The notes under the pieces: generated by a model
What the model was told of the DNA's origin: nothing
Seen by the model: the letters and a program-made list of their open reading frames with translations, nothing else
Database searches by the model: none
Assembly: GCA_032158295.1 (NCBI GenBank)
Contig: CM063249.1
Span: forward strand, 1,334,501 to 1,398,500
DNA: 64,000 bases
Source: Pycnopodia helianthoides
Lineage: Eukaryota > Echinodermata > Asteroidea > Forcipulatida > Asteriidae
Direction: 5' to 3'
Shown here: piece by piece, positions 33,780 to 47,819 of the stretch
Layout: every line of letters starts with the position of its first letter
Position numbering within the stretch: the first letter of the stretch is position 1
Translations under genes and position numbers: made by a program

Positions 33780-36200
33780 GATAGCTTAAAAAATTTCACG
33801 GAAAGTACATTTGTTACACAGGAAATAAATGTCATCTTCGAGTTTATTGCGAAACCTTAGTTTTGCATTCCGGATTGCCTTTTGAACGGCGTATTTGGCT
33901 GTTTTGATGGTCTTTTCTTGAGAGGTAAATTTACAGTAGTTTATTGAAAGTTCAAAATGACACAAATTATTTTGCAAGGTAAAACATTTCCAAAGGAATT
34001 GAAATAAAACTTCTGGTTGAGCGGTTTTGAGCCCATTTTCCTTGTAATTAATTGCATTTTTTGTTGGTATAGATAACATGAATTTGCGTAACTAATACTG
34101 TGAGACTTTCTATTCAAAGAAATTTACATATTTTAGAAACATTCTAAACATTATTACAACGTTATTGTAAATTTGTTCATGCATTTAAAATATTGTGCTA
34201 TGATTCTTATAGTGTTATATGATTATTTTTTTTTAACTTGATAGGTTATGAAAAAATGTCTGAAGATATTTTCGTCAACTCATACTCTGTTTATTGTTTT
34301 TCTTCATCAGAATACAGCACATCCAGTACCGGAATGGTCTACAGTGATGTTCCATTCCTTATTTCCCTGCCGAGTCACTGTATGATGCACCATGGAGGTA
34401 CAAATAGTATTTGACTCAGTTTTTTAATAGTCTAACTTCACAATTGAGGCTTAGACTCGCATCTTCATGATGTGCCTTTGTATTGCACAACTATTCTAAA
34501 CAATTGTCTTTTAAGGTTTAATTTTTTCTCAAGTCTAAATAAACAAAACGTTCGGTACAGAAACCAATATTTAAAAATCAAGCAAGCCATTTATAAATTG
34601 CAACTGAAATCTTACACAATGCTTGACTTATTTGAAGGTTATCATCATCAAGTGTAATGAACAATCATTGTTCATCCACCGATACGTAATGAGAATCCAA
34701 ATTTATTTGAAATCCTTTGAACATTTCTAATAATTATAGCTTAATAATGTCAACTTGAACAACATAGCTTGTGTGAACTTGTGATTTATAATGAATCAAT
34801 AAAGAATAAGTTTTCATGAAGCAATAAATTAGCTTTTAATAGTGAATGGCATACTTGATGTAGTTGGGTTGCTTGCTATTTTATTACACGTTTGACATTT
34901 TATTCCTGAAGCATGACCCCACTTTGACCTTTCCTTCCAGTCCAAACAGGAAGTTCTAACTATACAAAACTCTAGTCTCTGTTCAAGAGTCTCGTAACCT
35001 GATTTTGGCAATAGCTTTGTCAGTCTTTAAAACAGTCGTCCATGCAAACCTCGCTAACAATCAAACGTCAGGCTTTTAATCATGTGCTTTTTTAGATTTT
35101 TGCTAAAGTGTGTAGGTTGTTAGGCACGCCACAAAACAGTAATGGCACCAAATTCCACTCAATGCAATAGCTCTCGCGTTGACTACAACACTGACCCCAT
35201 TGATAGCCGAACACCTCGTGTTTGTTTGGACAAACACTTGCGCTCTAGTTGTTCTTAGTTTTACTTATTCTTCTCAGTGGGCTTTGTCCGCGAGCAAACG
35301 CATACTTGTAAACCTTTGATCAACTTGAAACTTCATGTGAAGTTAAAACATAACTAGCAGAAGCCGAGTAAGTTGTGACGTCATGATTACGTCATCAGGT
35401 GTCAAATTACAAGCCATTTAAGGTCAAAAAGTAACCTCATGCCTAGGCCTGTATGTCTCTGAATAATAAAGTTACACAATTCAACTTTGGGCATATGATA
35501 CACAAAGACATGAGCAACATTTGAAAAGTTAACGCAAAATTCACATGACCTTTACCTACGGTCGTACCGGAAGGTCAAAGTTTGCCTTTGTGTAATTCTT
35601 TAAAAAAACACTTTCTCGGTAAAATTATTAACTTCAGTTTATCTGATCAACTTCAAATTAATACCACATTAGGACATGGATAAAACCTCCACCAGGTAGT
35701 TGTGACGTTATGATGACGTCATCAGGTGTCAAAATACACTAAAACAAAGTTTAATACTTCATAAATTCATAACTCGAGAAGTACATTAGCTATTATTTCA
35801 ATCTATACATCATCGGGGAGGTCTAGCAATTACAACACAAAGTGTTACACCATTTGACCTTGACTTCCTGTTTAAACCGGAAGTTGAAAATTTCAAATTT
35901 CATACTTTAAGAAATATTCATACTTTTTACACACACACTACTCACAGATTTTACATCATGTTATAGGTCCAAAGGCGTTCTCAAACTTTGCCACAGAGAT
36001 GCTACCTATTTGACCTTCACTTCCGGTTGAAATCGGGTATGCATTGACCCGCTGTTAAACCGCTGGAAAATAACTGCACTGAAAACACACACAATCCGTG
36101 ATCTATACCAGTTGCAATGTGAGCGGCTTTTCGTTCTATTGACCGCAAGGGGGCGAAGTCCAAACATGCTTGTACTCTAGTCTCTGTTCAAGGTTCACGC
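33780..36200 (-). repeat. Inverted repeat-family copies (B and neighbours)
   Basis: 33830-35256 is the reverse complement of the first part of copies A and D, including the CCAAACAGGAAGTTCTAAC block. 35256-36200 is an inverted, diverged version of the 42500-43470 unit. Confidence 0.75.
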
Positions 36201-37139
36201 ATCCTGATTTCGGCAATAGCTTTGTTAGTCTCTAAAACAGCCGTCTGTGCAAACCTCGCTAACAATCAAAAGCTTGTTTAGACTTTTGCTAAATTGTGCA
36301 GCTTGTAATGCTTTTACGAAGAGTTATTCTTGGCCACTAGAAATAACCATAATACAATGTATTTTCATGATAAATAATGATTCGCAAATAATAATTATTA
36401 ACATTTATGTTTCATTAGGGATTTCGGCCAACAGCCGAACAACTAGTGTTATTGTTCTGTTTTTTAGGTGTTCGGCCAACATCCGAAAAACTATTGTCAT
36501 TGCTCTGTTTTGTTTCTTTCTGGGTTTTCTTCTTCGCAAAAAGAAAAGCTTGTATGAACTTGAAACTTACCGTGTACAAAGATCTTTGAGACTAGATGAA
36601 TCCGCAACTTGTTTGGAATGATGACGTATATAATTGATAACGTCATTACGTTAAATAAACGTTAAATAGTTTGAAAAATTCATATCTTGAGAACCATATA
36701 TGCTACATACAGGATCTTTGATGCATATGAAAGGTCTTGTAATGTTGTACACATTGTTTGCAAATTTTGACCTCATTTGACCTTTACCGGAAGTTAAATT
36801 AAAAATTATGTTTTTGGGGCTCAAGAGCCTAAGTGAATAAAAATATGAAAAAAACTTTCAACGCATAGTATTTTGTTTAGCTCATGAGCATTTTATATGA
36901 TATATGACGTCATAGCTACGTCACAACGACAATCGTTAACGAGGTCGACATTTTTAAAATTTTGCTATCTCCAAAAATTAAAGATTGTACGGACTTGAAA
37001 CTTACCATATACCTAGACCACAGTGTGTACATGACAAAATACATTTGTTTTTGAATTACGACGTCATCAATGACGTCATTACATTAAATTGAAGTTTTAT
37101 ATTAAAAATAATCATATCTCAAGAACCATGCATTCCCGA
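36201..37139. repeat. Diverged repeat-family segment
   Basis: It has degenerate versions of the family words (GGTGTTCGGCCAACATCCGA, TGACGTCATAG, ATGACGTCATTAC, ACCGGAAGTTA). A 124-codon ORF at 36247-36621 lies here, but it is AT-rich, spans repeat junctions and has no domain. Confidence 0.5.
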
Positions 37140-37666
37140 AGCATGACCCACTTGACCTTTCCTTCCGGTCCAAAAAGGAAGTTCTAAATATACGAAACTC
37201 TATCCTCTGGTCAAGGTTCTCGTAACCTGATTTTGGCAATAGCTTTGTCAGTCTTTAAAACAGCCGTCCATGCAAACCCCGCTATCAATCAAACGTCAGG
37301 ATTTTAATCATATGCTTTTTTAGAATTTTGCTAAAGTGTGTAGGTTGTTAGGCACGCCACAAAACAGTAATGGCACCAAATTCCACTCAATGCAATAGCT
37401 CTCGCGTTGACTACAACACCGACCCCATTGATAGCCGAACACCTCGTGTTTGTTTGGACAAACACTTGCGCTCTAGTTGTTCTTAGTTTGTGAGTTCTGG
37501 TTGTTGGATGACGTCATTATGTTGTAAAAACTTTTGTTTCATCTATTTATCAGGTGTAATACTGTTGCTAAGTTTCATGACCGTACGATCTTGGGAAGGA
37601 GGTCAAAGTCTGCGGACAACGATTTGTGTGTATTTTTTAGATGAAACGAACTCAAAAATTCACTAG

Positions 37667-40600
37667 AACTTAGTGTTTGTCCAAACAAACACGAGGTGTT
37701 CGGCTATCAATGGGGTCATGGTTGTAGTCAACGCGAGAGCTATTGCATTGAGTGGAATTTGGTGCCATTACTGTTTTGTGGCGTGCCTAACAACCTACAC
37801 ACTTTAGCAAAAATCTAAAAAAGCACATGATTAAAAGCCTGACGTTTGATTGTTAGCGAGGTTTGCATGGACGACTGTTTTAAAGACTGACAAAGCTATT
37901 GCCAAAATCAGGTTACGAGACTCTTGAACAGAGACTAGAGTTTTGTATAGTTAGAACTTCCTGTTTGGACTGGAAGGAAAGGTCAAAGTGGGGTCATGCT
38001 TCAGGAATAAAATGTCAAACGTGTAATAAGCTAGCAAGCAACCCAACTATATCAAGTATGCCATTCACTATTAAAAGCTAATTTATTGCTTCATGAAAAC
38101 TTATTCTTTATTGATTCATTATAAATCACAAGTCCACACAAGCTATGTTGTTCAAGTTGACATTATTAAGCTAAAATATAATTATTAGAAATGTTCAAAG
38201 GATTTCAAATAAATTTGGATTCTCATTGAGTATCGATGGATGAAAAATGATTGTTCATAATACACTTGATGATGATAACCTTCAAATAAGTCAAGCATTG
38301 TGTAAGGTTTCAGTTGCAATTTATAAATGGCTTGCTTGATTTTTAGATATTGTTACTTGAGAAAAAATTGACTTGAGAAAAATTAAACCGTAGAAGACAC
38401 TTGTTTGGAATGCAAGACAAAGGCACATCATGAAGATGCAAGTCTAAGCCTCTTGTGAAGTTTTTTAGACTGAAGTTAGACTGAAAAAAACTGAGTCAAA
38501 TACTATTTCTACCTGCATGGTGCATAATACAGTGACTTGGCAGGGAAATAAGGAATGGAACATAACAGCAAGTGTCACAATTTTCACTGTAGACCATTCC
38601 GGTACTGGATGTGCTGCATTCTGATGAAGAAAAAACAATGAACAGAGTATGACTTCAAGAATAATCTTCAGACATTTTTTCATAACCTATCAAGTCTCAA
38701 AAAAAAAAATCATATAACACAATAAAAATCATAGCACAATATTTTAAATGCATGAACAAATTTACAATAACTTATGTTTAGAATGTTTCAAAAATACGTA
38801 AACTTCTTTGAATAGAAAGTCTCACAGCAATAGTTACGCAAAGTCATGTTATCCATACCAACACAAAATACAATGAATTAAAAGGAAAATGGGCTCAACC
38901 AGAAGTATTATTTCAATTCCTTTGGACATGTTTTACCTTGCATAATTTGTGTCATTTTGAACCTTCAATAAACTACTGTAAATTTACCTCTCAAGAAAAG
39001 ACCATCCATAATCATTGTTTTGGCCAGGTATAACCATAGTTGACAACTGACAGGAGCAGTGAAGACTAAAGATGGCTCATGTTGACAGCTGCAACTCCTT
39101 TCTGTGTACCAGTCCTGACCCAGTCATCAGCCTCTCATCCCGCCATCAGACTCTGTTCCATATGTTCCTTGATCACTGTACTAACTGGTAAAATAAACAA
39201 AATTCAAGACTTAAAAACATTTCAAGATTATAATTTAATAAGTGGAAGGTGCCCATACTGCTTTGGAATTGAACAACTTAAAAATCTTACCCTTTGGGAA
39301 ACTTCATTGAAAGGTTGTAACTTATCTATGGCATAATAATATTAATTCTATTGTTGATGGAACACATTCATCAAATCTGACCATTTTCTGACACTATTGA
39401 CAGAGCCAACAATCATACCAATCCCCCATTGCCCAATTCTTCCTCCTCCATGATCATTAAACGACCCTAAGTTTTACAAACGTCACTACTTGACACATTC
39501 ATTTTGAAAAGAGATTATGTTGAAACGAAGCTTACCGTTGTATTCACCGTGTCGCGCCGATAAACACTGCCGTGAGTGCCGGTGTGAAACGCCATTGACA
39601 AGCCGATGTCGCGTCCGTTCTTTTCGGTGTATGATCAAAACATAACCAATGTTAATCCTTTTCTGCTTGCATTTTCTCGCATAATAAAAGTGATACGAAC
39701 CACTGAAGAAGGTGGACATCTCAGTGAAACTAGGTCTTCAATTCCATAATCACCATCAAGCCACCAGAAGGGCGAAAAGGGAAACGATTTGACGCCAAAC
39801 GTAGCACAGGTTGAGAGAAACTCAGTTCCGCAGCGCTGCGCCGCCATTGTTAAAAGTACGATGAACTGTGACATGTCCAAACGTGCACAGAAATCACGCA
39901 TAGCCTTCAGTGTACTGGATTTAACACATGTACAGCGTTTGTGTACCTGTTCTTTCACTATCGTGCGTCGTCAATGCGGGTCAACTTAAACGTGCGCATT
40001 TTTCGACCTGATGTAAAGGTCAAAATATTGTCACCTGAGTGCAAAAGTTTGAGCAGGCTTAACGTTCTACACCTTGATACAAAAAATAAACTAAAATAAT
40101 CGGTAGTTTTTGAGATATGAATCTTTGAAAGTTTCAACTTCCGATTTGAACCGGAAGTTAAGGTCAAATGGGGTCAAGTTTTGTGCAAGGTTTGTTGAAC
40201 TTTCAACGACCTGTCCGATGATGTGTCGATTGTAAAAATCGAACATGGAGTTCACGAGTTATGATTTTTTACAAATATTAAACTTTGATTTATTGTTATT
40301 CAAAACCCGATGACGTCATCGTGACATCATCAAGTTTGTGTCGTCTTGATATTGAGGTTCAAATGTCTGATGAGTTTCAATGTTCAATTCAATTTCAATC
40401 TTGAGTTATGCCGTAAATAAGCCCGAAAGTGATGTTTTTCAAGAAAAAAAACCAAAGGCAAACTTTGACCCAGGGTAACGACCCGGAAGTAAAGGTCATA
40501 CGATTTTGATGTTAACTTTTCAAAGATTGCCCATGTCTAGATCTATCATATGCTGAAATTTAATCACTGTAGCTAAAATATTCAGAGATATACAGGCATT

Positions 40601-40785
40601 GGCATGACGTCACTTTTTTAACCTAAATTTTGCTTGTAATTTGACACCTGATAACGTCATCATGACGGCACAACTTTTAGAATCATCTACAAGTTATTGT
40701 CTACCTACATGTAAAGTTTCAAGTTCATGTAAGTTTAACAACTATGCATTTGCTTGCGGACAAACGAAGCTGAGAAGAAGAATAA
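37667..40785 (+). repeat. Repeat-family copy D
   Basis: It is a full-length partner of copy A with very high visible identity, retaining the about 530-bp block at 38898-39430 that copy A lost. It contains composite CCGGAAGT..AAGGTCA sites near 40150 and 40490 and a TGACGTCA palindrome at 40311. Confidence 0.8.
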
Positions 40786-42262
40786 AAACTAGAGCTTAAG
40801 TGTTTGTACAAACAAACACTGAGGTGTTCGGCTATCAAAGGGGTCAGTGTTTAATTAAATTGAGGAAAAGATTGTTGATAGCTTTTGAAATTTCACGGAA
40901 AGTACATTTATTACACAGAAAATAAATGCAAACGTTAATACTTAAATTCCGCTTTCAACCGAAAGACAAGGTCAATTGAGTCCACACTCTGTGTAGCGTT
41001 TGTTTATTTTTCGAAGACCTCTCCGATGATGTATAGATTGTGAAATTCCGATGCACGGTTCATAAGTTATTAATTTTTCAAATATATTAAACAAATTTAA
41101 ATTTAATTGAACACCTGATTACGTCATTATGACGTCAAGAAAGCGGTGTCTTCTACAATTGAAGAGCTAACTATGTGCGAAGTTTGAAGGTTGTGTGATC
41201 TTTGGAAGTGTGTCTTTTGTTATCTGACAAAAATGCTCACACTTGGATTAGACTAACAGCCCATACAGCCTTGCTCTATGCATAGCCTATGCCAAATGGA
41301 CTTTGCCCCCTGTGATCAGTCGAGCAGAACACGCCACGGTACGCATAGCCTTCAATGCATGCGATGTGTAGGCGCACGTTCGTATGTCTACCTGTGTTCT
41401 TTCAGTTTCACTATCGTGCGTTGTCACGGTGGGTCAACTTAAACGTGCGCCTTTTTCGACCTCATGTAAAGGTCAAAATATTGTCATCTGAGTGCAAAAG
41501 TTTGAGCAGGCTTAACGTTCCACACCTTGATACAAAAAAAACACTAAAATAATTGGTAGTTTTTGAGATACGAATTGTTGAAATTTTCAACTTCCAATTT
41601 GAACCGGAAGTAAAGGTCAAATGGGGTCAAGTTTTGTGTAGGGTTTGTTGAACTTTCAACGACCTGTCCGATGATGTGTCGATTGTAAAAATCCAACATG
41701 CGGTTCACGAGTTATGATTTTTTACAAATATTAAACTTTGATTTATTGTAATTCAAAACCTGATGACGTCATCATGACATCATCAAGTTTGTGTTGTCTT
41801 GATGTTCAGGTTCAAATGTCTGATGAGTTTCAATGTTCAATTCAATTTCAATCTTGAGTTATGCCGTAAATAAGCCCGAAAGTGATGTTTTTCAAGAAAA
41901 AAAACCAAAGGCAAACTTCGACCCAGGGTAACGACCCGGAAGTAAAGGTCATACGATTTTGGTGTTAACATTTTTAAAAGATTGTCCATGTCTAGATCTA
42001 TCATATGCCCAAATATGAATACTGTGGCTATAATATTCAGAGACATACAGGCATTGGCCTAACGTCACTTTTTTTGCTTGTAATTTGACACCCGATGACG
42101 TCATCATGACGCCACAACCTCTGTATCATCTGCTAGTTGCAATCTACCTACATGTAAAGTTTCATGTTGACATAGGCCCCGCAACTTTGCGTTTTTTTTT
42201 GTGGACAAAGCCCAGTCAGAAGAAGAAAAACTATAAAAAAAAACCTTTAAAAACGAACAGAA

Positions 42263-44690
42263 ACTAGAGCTTAAGTGTTTGTACGAACAAACACCGAGGT
42301 GTTCGTCTATTAATGGTTGTGTCAACGCCTGAGCTATTGCATTTTGTTGAATTTGGTGCCATAACTGTTTTGTGGCGTGCCTAACAAGCTACACACTTTA
42401 GCGAAAGTCTAACAAAAGCACAAGATTAAAGGCCTGACGTTTGATTGTTAGCGAAGTTTCCATGGACGGCTGTTTTAGAGACTAAGAAAGCTATTGCCAA
42501 AATCAGATTGCGGAACCTTGAACAGAGACTAGAATACAAAGCATGTTTGGACTATGGACTTTGCGGTCAAAATAGCGAAAAGCCGCTCACAATGCAACTG
42601 ATATAGATCACGCAATGTGTGTGTTTACGGTGCAAGTATTTTCCCGCGGTTTAACAGCGGGTCAATGCATACCCGATTTCAACCGGAAGTGAAGGTCAAA
42701 TGGGTAACATCTCTGTGGCAAAGTTTGAAAACGCTTATGGACCTACAACATGATGTAACATTTGTGATTAGTTTGTGCGTAAAAATTACGGATAATTCTT
42801 AAAGTATGAAATTTGAAATTCTCAACTTCCGGTTTGAACAGGAAGTCAAGGTCAAATGGTGTAATACTCTGTGTAGTAATTGCTACATTTTTCAAGACCT
42901 CTCCGATGATGTGTAGATTGAAATAATAGGTAAAGTACTTCTCGAGTTATGAATTTTTGAAGTATTTAACTTGCATTTACTGTATTTTGACACCTGATGA
43001 CGTCATCATGACGTCACAACTACCTGATGGAGGTTGTATTACGGTCCTAACATGGTGTTAATTTGAAGTTGATCTGATATACAGAAGTTAATGTTTTTAC
43101 CGGGAAAGTGTTTTTTTTTTAATTACACAAAGGGAAACTTTGACCTTACGGTACTACCGGAAGTAAAGGTCATGTGAATTTTGCGTTAACTCTTTAAATG
43201 TTGCCCATGTCTTGGTCTATCATATGCCTAAATATAACTACTGTGGCTATAATATTCAGAGACATACAGGCATTGGCGTGACGTCACTTTTTGAACTTAA
43301 ATTGCTTGTAATTTGACACCCGATGACGTCATCATGACGCCACAACTTCTGTATCATCTGCTAGTTGCAATCTACCTACATGTGAAGTTTCAAGTTGATA
43401 TAGGCTTCGCAACTATGCGTTTTTTTTGTGGACAAAGCCCACCGAGAAGAAGAAAAACTAAAAAAATAAAAAACTAGAGCTTAAGTGTTTGTACGAACAA
43501 ACACCGAGGTGTTCGGCTATTAATGGGTTGTGTCAACGCCTCAGCTATTGCATTTAGTTGAATTTGGTGCCATTACTGTTTTGTGGCGTACCTAACAAGC
43601 TACACACTTTAGCAAAAGTCTAAAAAAGCTCACGAACAAAAGCCTGGCATTTGATTGTAAGCGAGGCTTGCATGGACGGCTGTTTTAGAGACTAACAAAC
43701 TATTGCCCAAATCAGGATGCATGAAGCTTGATCAGAGACTAGAGTACAAGCATGTTTGGACTTTGCGCCTTGCGGTCAATAGAACGAAAAGCCGCTCATA
43801 ATGCAACTGTTATAGATCACGCATTGTGTGTGTGTTTTCAGTGCAGTTATTTTCCCGCGGTTTAACAGCGGGTCAATGCATACCCAATTTCAACCGGAAG
43901 TGAAGGTCAAATAGGTAACATCTGTGTGGCAAAGTTTGAGACCGCTTATAGACCTACAACATGGTGTAACATTTGTGAGTAGTGTATGTGTAAAAAATAT
44001 GAATATTTCTTAAAGTATAAAACTTGAAATTTTCAACTTCCGGTTTGAACAGGAAGTCAAGGTTAAATAGTGTAACATGTTGTGTATAATTGCTACATTT
44101 TTCAAGACCTCTCCGATGATGTATAGATTGAATTAATAGTTAAAGTACTTCTTGAGTTATGATTTTTTGAAGTATTAAACTTTGATTTACTGTATTTTGA
44201 CACCTGATGACGTCATCATGACGTCACAACTACCTGATGGAGGTTGTATTACGGTCCTAACATGGTGTTAATTAGAAGTTGATCTGATTATACAGAAATT
44301 ATTGTTTTACAAGGAAAGTTTTTTTTTTTAGAATTACACAAAGGGAAACTTTGACCTTCCAGTACGACCGGAAGTAAAGGTCATGTGAATTTTGCGTCAA
44401 CTTTTCAAATGTTGCCCATGTCTTGGTCTATCATATGACCAAATATAACTACTGTAGCTATAATATTCAGAGACATACAGGCATCGGCGTGACGTCACTT
44501 TTTGAACTTAAATTGCTTGTAATTTAACACCCGATGACGTCATCATGACGCCACAACTTCTGTATCATCTACTAGTTGCAATCTACCTACATGTAAAGTT
44601 TCAAGTTGATATAAGCCTCGCAACTATGCGTTTTTGTGGACAAAGCCCACCGAGAAGAAGAAAAACTTTTTAAAAAATAGAGATTCAGAG
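42263..44690 (+). repeat. Two tandem about 1.2-kb repeat-family units
   Basis: Unit 1 starts at about 42263 and unit 2 at about 43472. Both carry in order the signature hairpin, CGGTTTAACAGCGGGTCAAT, CCGGAAGTGAAGGTCAAAT, paired TGACGTCATCATGACGTCA, CCGGAAGTAAAGGTCATGTG, CCCGATGACGTCATCATGAC and TGGACAAAGCCCACCGAGAA. The offset is about 1209 bp. Confidence 0.85.
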
Positions 44691-46373
44691 TTTGTCACCA
44701 GTAAAAAATACCTATGAAGGAAAGCGGGATTTAAAAAAGCGTTGAACATTAAACGCCGTTTTCTCCGATTGTTACTTTTCACTGGGATCTGCGTGTGTGT
44801 GGCGTCGGTGACGATTTGATTGTTACAACATTGACAAAATGTGTCTCGAAAGTAAGCATTCATGACCTGTCGCATGACTGCTTGCAATGGTTAATTGTTT
44901 CATACAATGTATACACGACATGAAACTTAGGAGTCTAGACACTACTGTGTACATCCATTGCATTTATTTGCACATTTGATATTTTAAAAGTTATAGGTCA
45001 TTGTTTTGTCGCATGACTGCTTGCAATGGTTTATTGACTGATACAATTTAAACGCTACATAAAACTTTGGAGTCAAGGCACTATTTTGTACATTTACCAG
45101 TACGCACATTTGTACATTTGACAGTTTCACAGTACATTGACATTATGATACATTATGACATGAATATAATTAGCAACTCTTGAGACCACCATATCTCGAA
45201 AGTCCGATCAACAGTTTTCGATTGTGTACTTTTGGGATACTGTAGATGTATTTGTTAGGCTAAAACATTGTGCAACGTCATCATGACGTCACCAGTACCC
45301 AGCGTAAAGTCAATACATTGCGCTCGCCACAATTCATGTCCTATGGCCTGTGTGGTAATAAAACACCTCCATAAGACTGTGTGGCGCGGTATGCTACTTT
45401 ATGTGTTCTCTTATGTTATGATGTAAGGAATTATGAAGTCACCACCTGTTAGAGCACGCTCTATCAATCGTCTATTTTTCAAGAGTGTCAAACAAAATAA
45501 GTTTAATTTTGAAATCTACAGAATATGCTTGATCGAGTCAGAAGTTGTTTCCCATCCCATCCCGGAATACTGTGAGCTACGGTACTCATGTTTCAAGCTC
45601 GAAAACATTTTGCATCAATTTTTGATTTCACGTACTAACACAAAACGTTTTACTTTATTGCTTATTAATTTAGGACGAAAAGCAGTCATAAGCACCATTA
45701 TATATATGAAGTTCAAAGCAACAAGTCTTCACTGTAAGAAAACTAGTGACGTTTTGAAGGAAAGCGGGATTTTATAAAAGCCTTCAACATTAAATTTCCC
45801 TTTATACAATTGTTACCTTTTACTGTATACGTGTGTGTTTGTTTGTGAAATCGGTGGGTGACGATTTGATTGCTTAACAATTACCTTCACAAATGTGTCT
45901 CGAAAATAAACATTCGTGACTTCTCGCATGGCTACTTGCAATGGTTTATTGTCTGGCATACTGAATGTACTCAATTAAACTTCGGAGCCTAGATACTATT
46001 GTGTACATTAACCCATTGTGCATTTGATAGCTTCACAGTTACATATAAAAATGTGTCTCGAAGTAAACATGCATGAATTGTCGCATGACTGCTTACAGTG
46101 GTTTATTTTCAAGAAATAACAGCGAATTTATTGATCTTAGTTTGTGAGTTCTGGTTGTTAAACCAACAACTCAAAATTTGATTAAAATGAATTACATTTA
46201 ATTACCCAATTAACCATTGGATGACGTCATTAAGTTGTAAAAACTTCTGTTTCATCTATTTATCAGGTGTAACACTGTTACTAAGTTTCATGACCGTACG
46301 ATCTTGGGAAGGAGGTCAAAGTCTGCGGACAACGATTTGTGTGTATTTTTGAGATGAAACAAACTCAAAAATT
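44691..46373. other. Segment between repeat units
   Basis: It contains internally repeated text (TGTCTCGAAA(G/A)TAA(G/A)CATTC and TCGCATGACTGCTTGCAATG at about 44840, 45000, 45900 and 46070) and a 114-codon plus-strand ORF (45433-45777) with no recognised domain. No gene is supported. Confidence 0.4.
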
Positions 46374-47819
46374 CACTAGAATTTAGTGTTTGTACGAACA
46401 AACACCGAGGTGTTCGGCTATCAATTGGGTCAGTGTTTAATTAAATCGATGAAAAGATTGTTGATAGCTTTTGAATTTTCACGGAAAGTACATTTGTTAC
46501 ACAGGAAATAAATGCTAAGGTTACTACTTAACTTCCGCTTTCGACCAAAAGACAAGGTCAATTGAGTCCACACTCTGTGTAGCGTTTGTTTATTTTTCGA
46601 AGACCTCTCCGATGATGTATAGATTGTAAAATTACGATGCACGGTTCATAAGTTATTAATTTTTCAAATATATTAAATTTGTTTAAATTTAATTGAACAC
46701 CTGATTACGTCATTATGACGTCGATAAAGCGGTGTCTTCTACAATTGAAGAGCTAACTATGTGTGAAGTTTGAAGGTTGTGTGATCTTTGGAAGTGTGTC
46801 TTTTGTTATCTGACAAAAATGCTCACACTTGGATTAGACTAACAGCCCATACAGCCTTGCTCTATGCATAGCCTATGCCAAATGGACTTTGCCCCCTGTG
46901 ATCAGTCGAGCAGAACACGCCACGGTACGCATAGCCTTCAATGCATGCGATGTGTAGGCGCACGTTCGTATGTCTACCTGTGTTCTTTCAGTTTCACTAT
47001 CGTGCGTTGTCACGGTGGGTCAACTTAAACGTGCGCCTTTTTCGACCTCATGTAAAGGTCAAAATATTGTCATCTGAGTGCAAAAGTTTGAGCAGGCTTA
47101 ACGTTCCACACCTTGATACAAAAAATAAACTAAAATAATTGGTAGTTTTTGAGATACGAATTGTTGAAACTTTCAACTTCCGATTTGAACCGGAAGTAAA
47201 GGTCAAATGGGGTCAAGTTTTGTGTAGGGTTTGTTGAACTTTCAACGACCTGTCCGATGATGTGTCGATTGTAAAAATCCAACATGCGGTTCACGAGTTA
47301 TGATTTTTTACAACTATTAAACTTTGATTTATTGTAATTCAAAACCTGATGACGTCATCATGACATCATCACGTTTGTGTTGTCTTGATGTTCAGGTTCA
47401 AATGCCTGATGAGTTTCAATGTTCAATTCAATTTCAATCTTGAGTAATGCCATAAATAAGCCCGAAAGTGATGTTTTTCAAGAAAAAAAACAAAGGCAAA
47501 CTTCGACCCAGGGTAACGACCCGGAAGTAAAGGTCATACGATTTTGATGTTAACTTTTCAAAGATTGCCCATGTCTAGATCTATCATATGCCTAAATATG
47601 AATACCGTTGCTACAATATTCAGAAACATACAGGCATTGCATGATGTCACTTTTTGAACGTAAATTTGCTTGTAATTTGACACCCGATGACGTCATCATG
47701 ACGCCACAACTTCTGTATCATCTGCTAGTTGCAATCTACCTACATGTGAAGTTTCATGTTGACTTAAGCCCCGCAATTATGCGTTTTTTGTGGACAAAGC
47801 CCAGTGAGAAGAAGAAAAA

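Noticed and set aside
36247..36621. 124-codon plus-strand ORF in the repeat complex
   Set aside because: It crosses repeat-family segments, is rich in AT-driven residues and has no domain.
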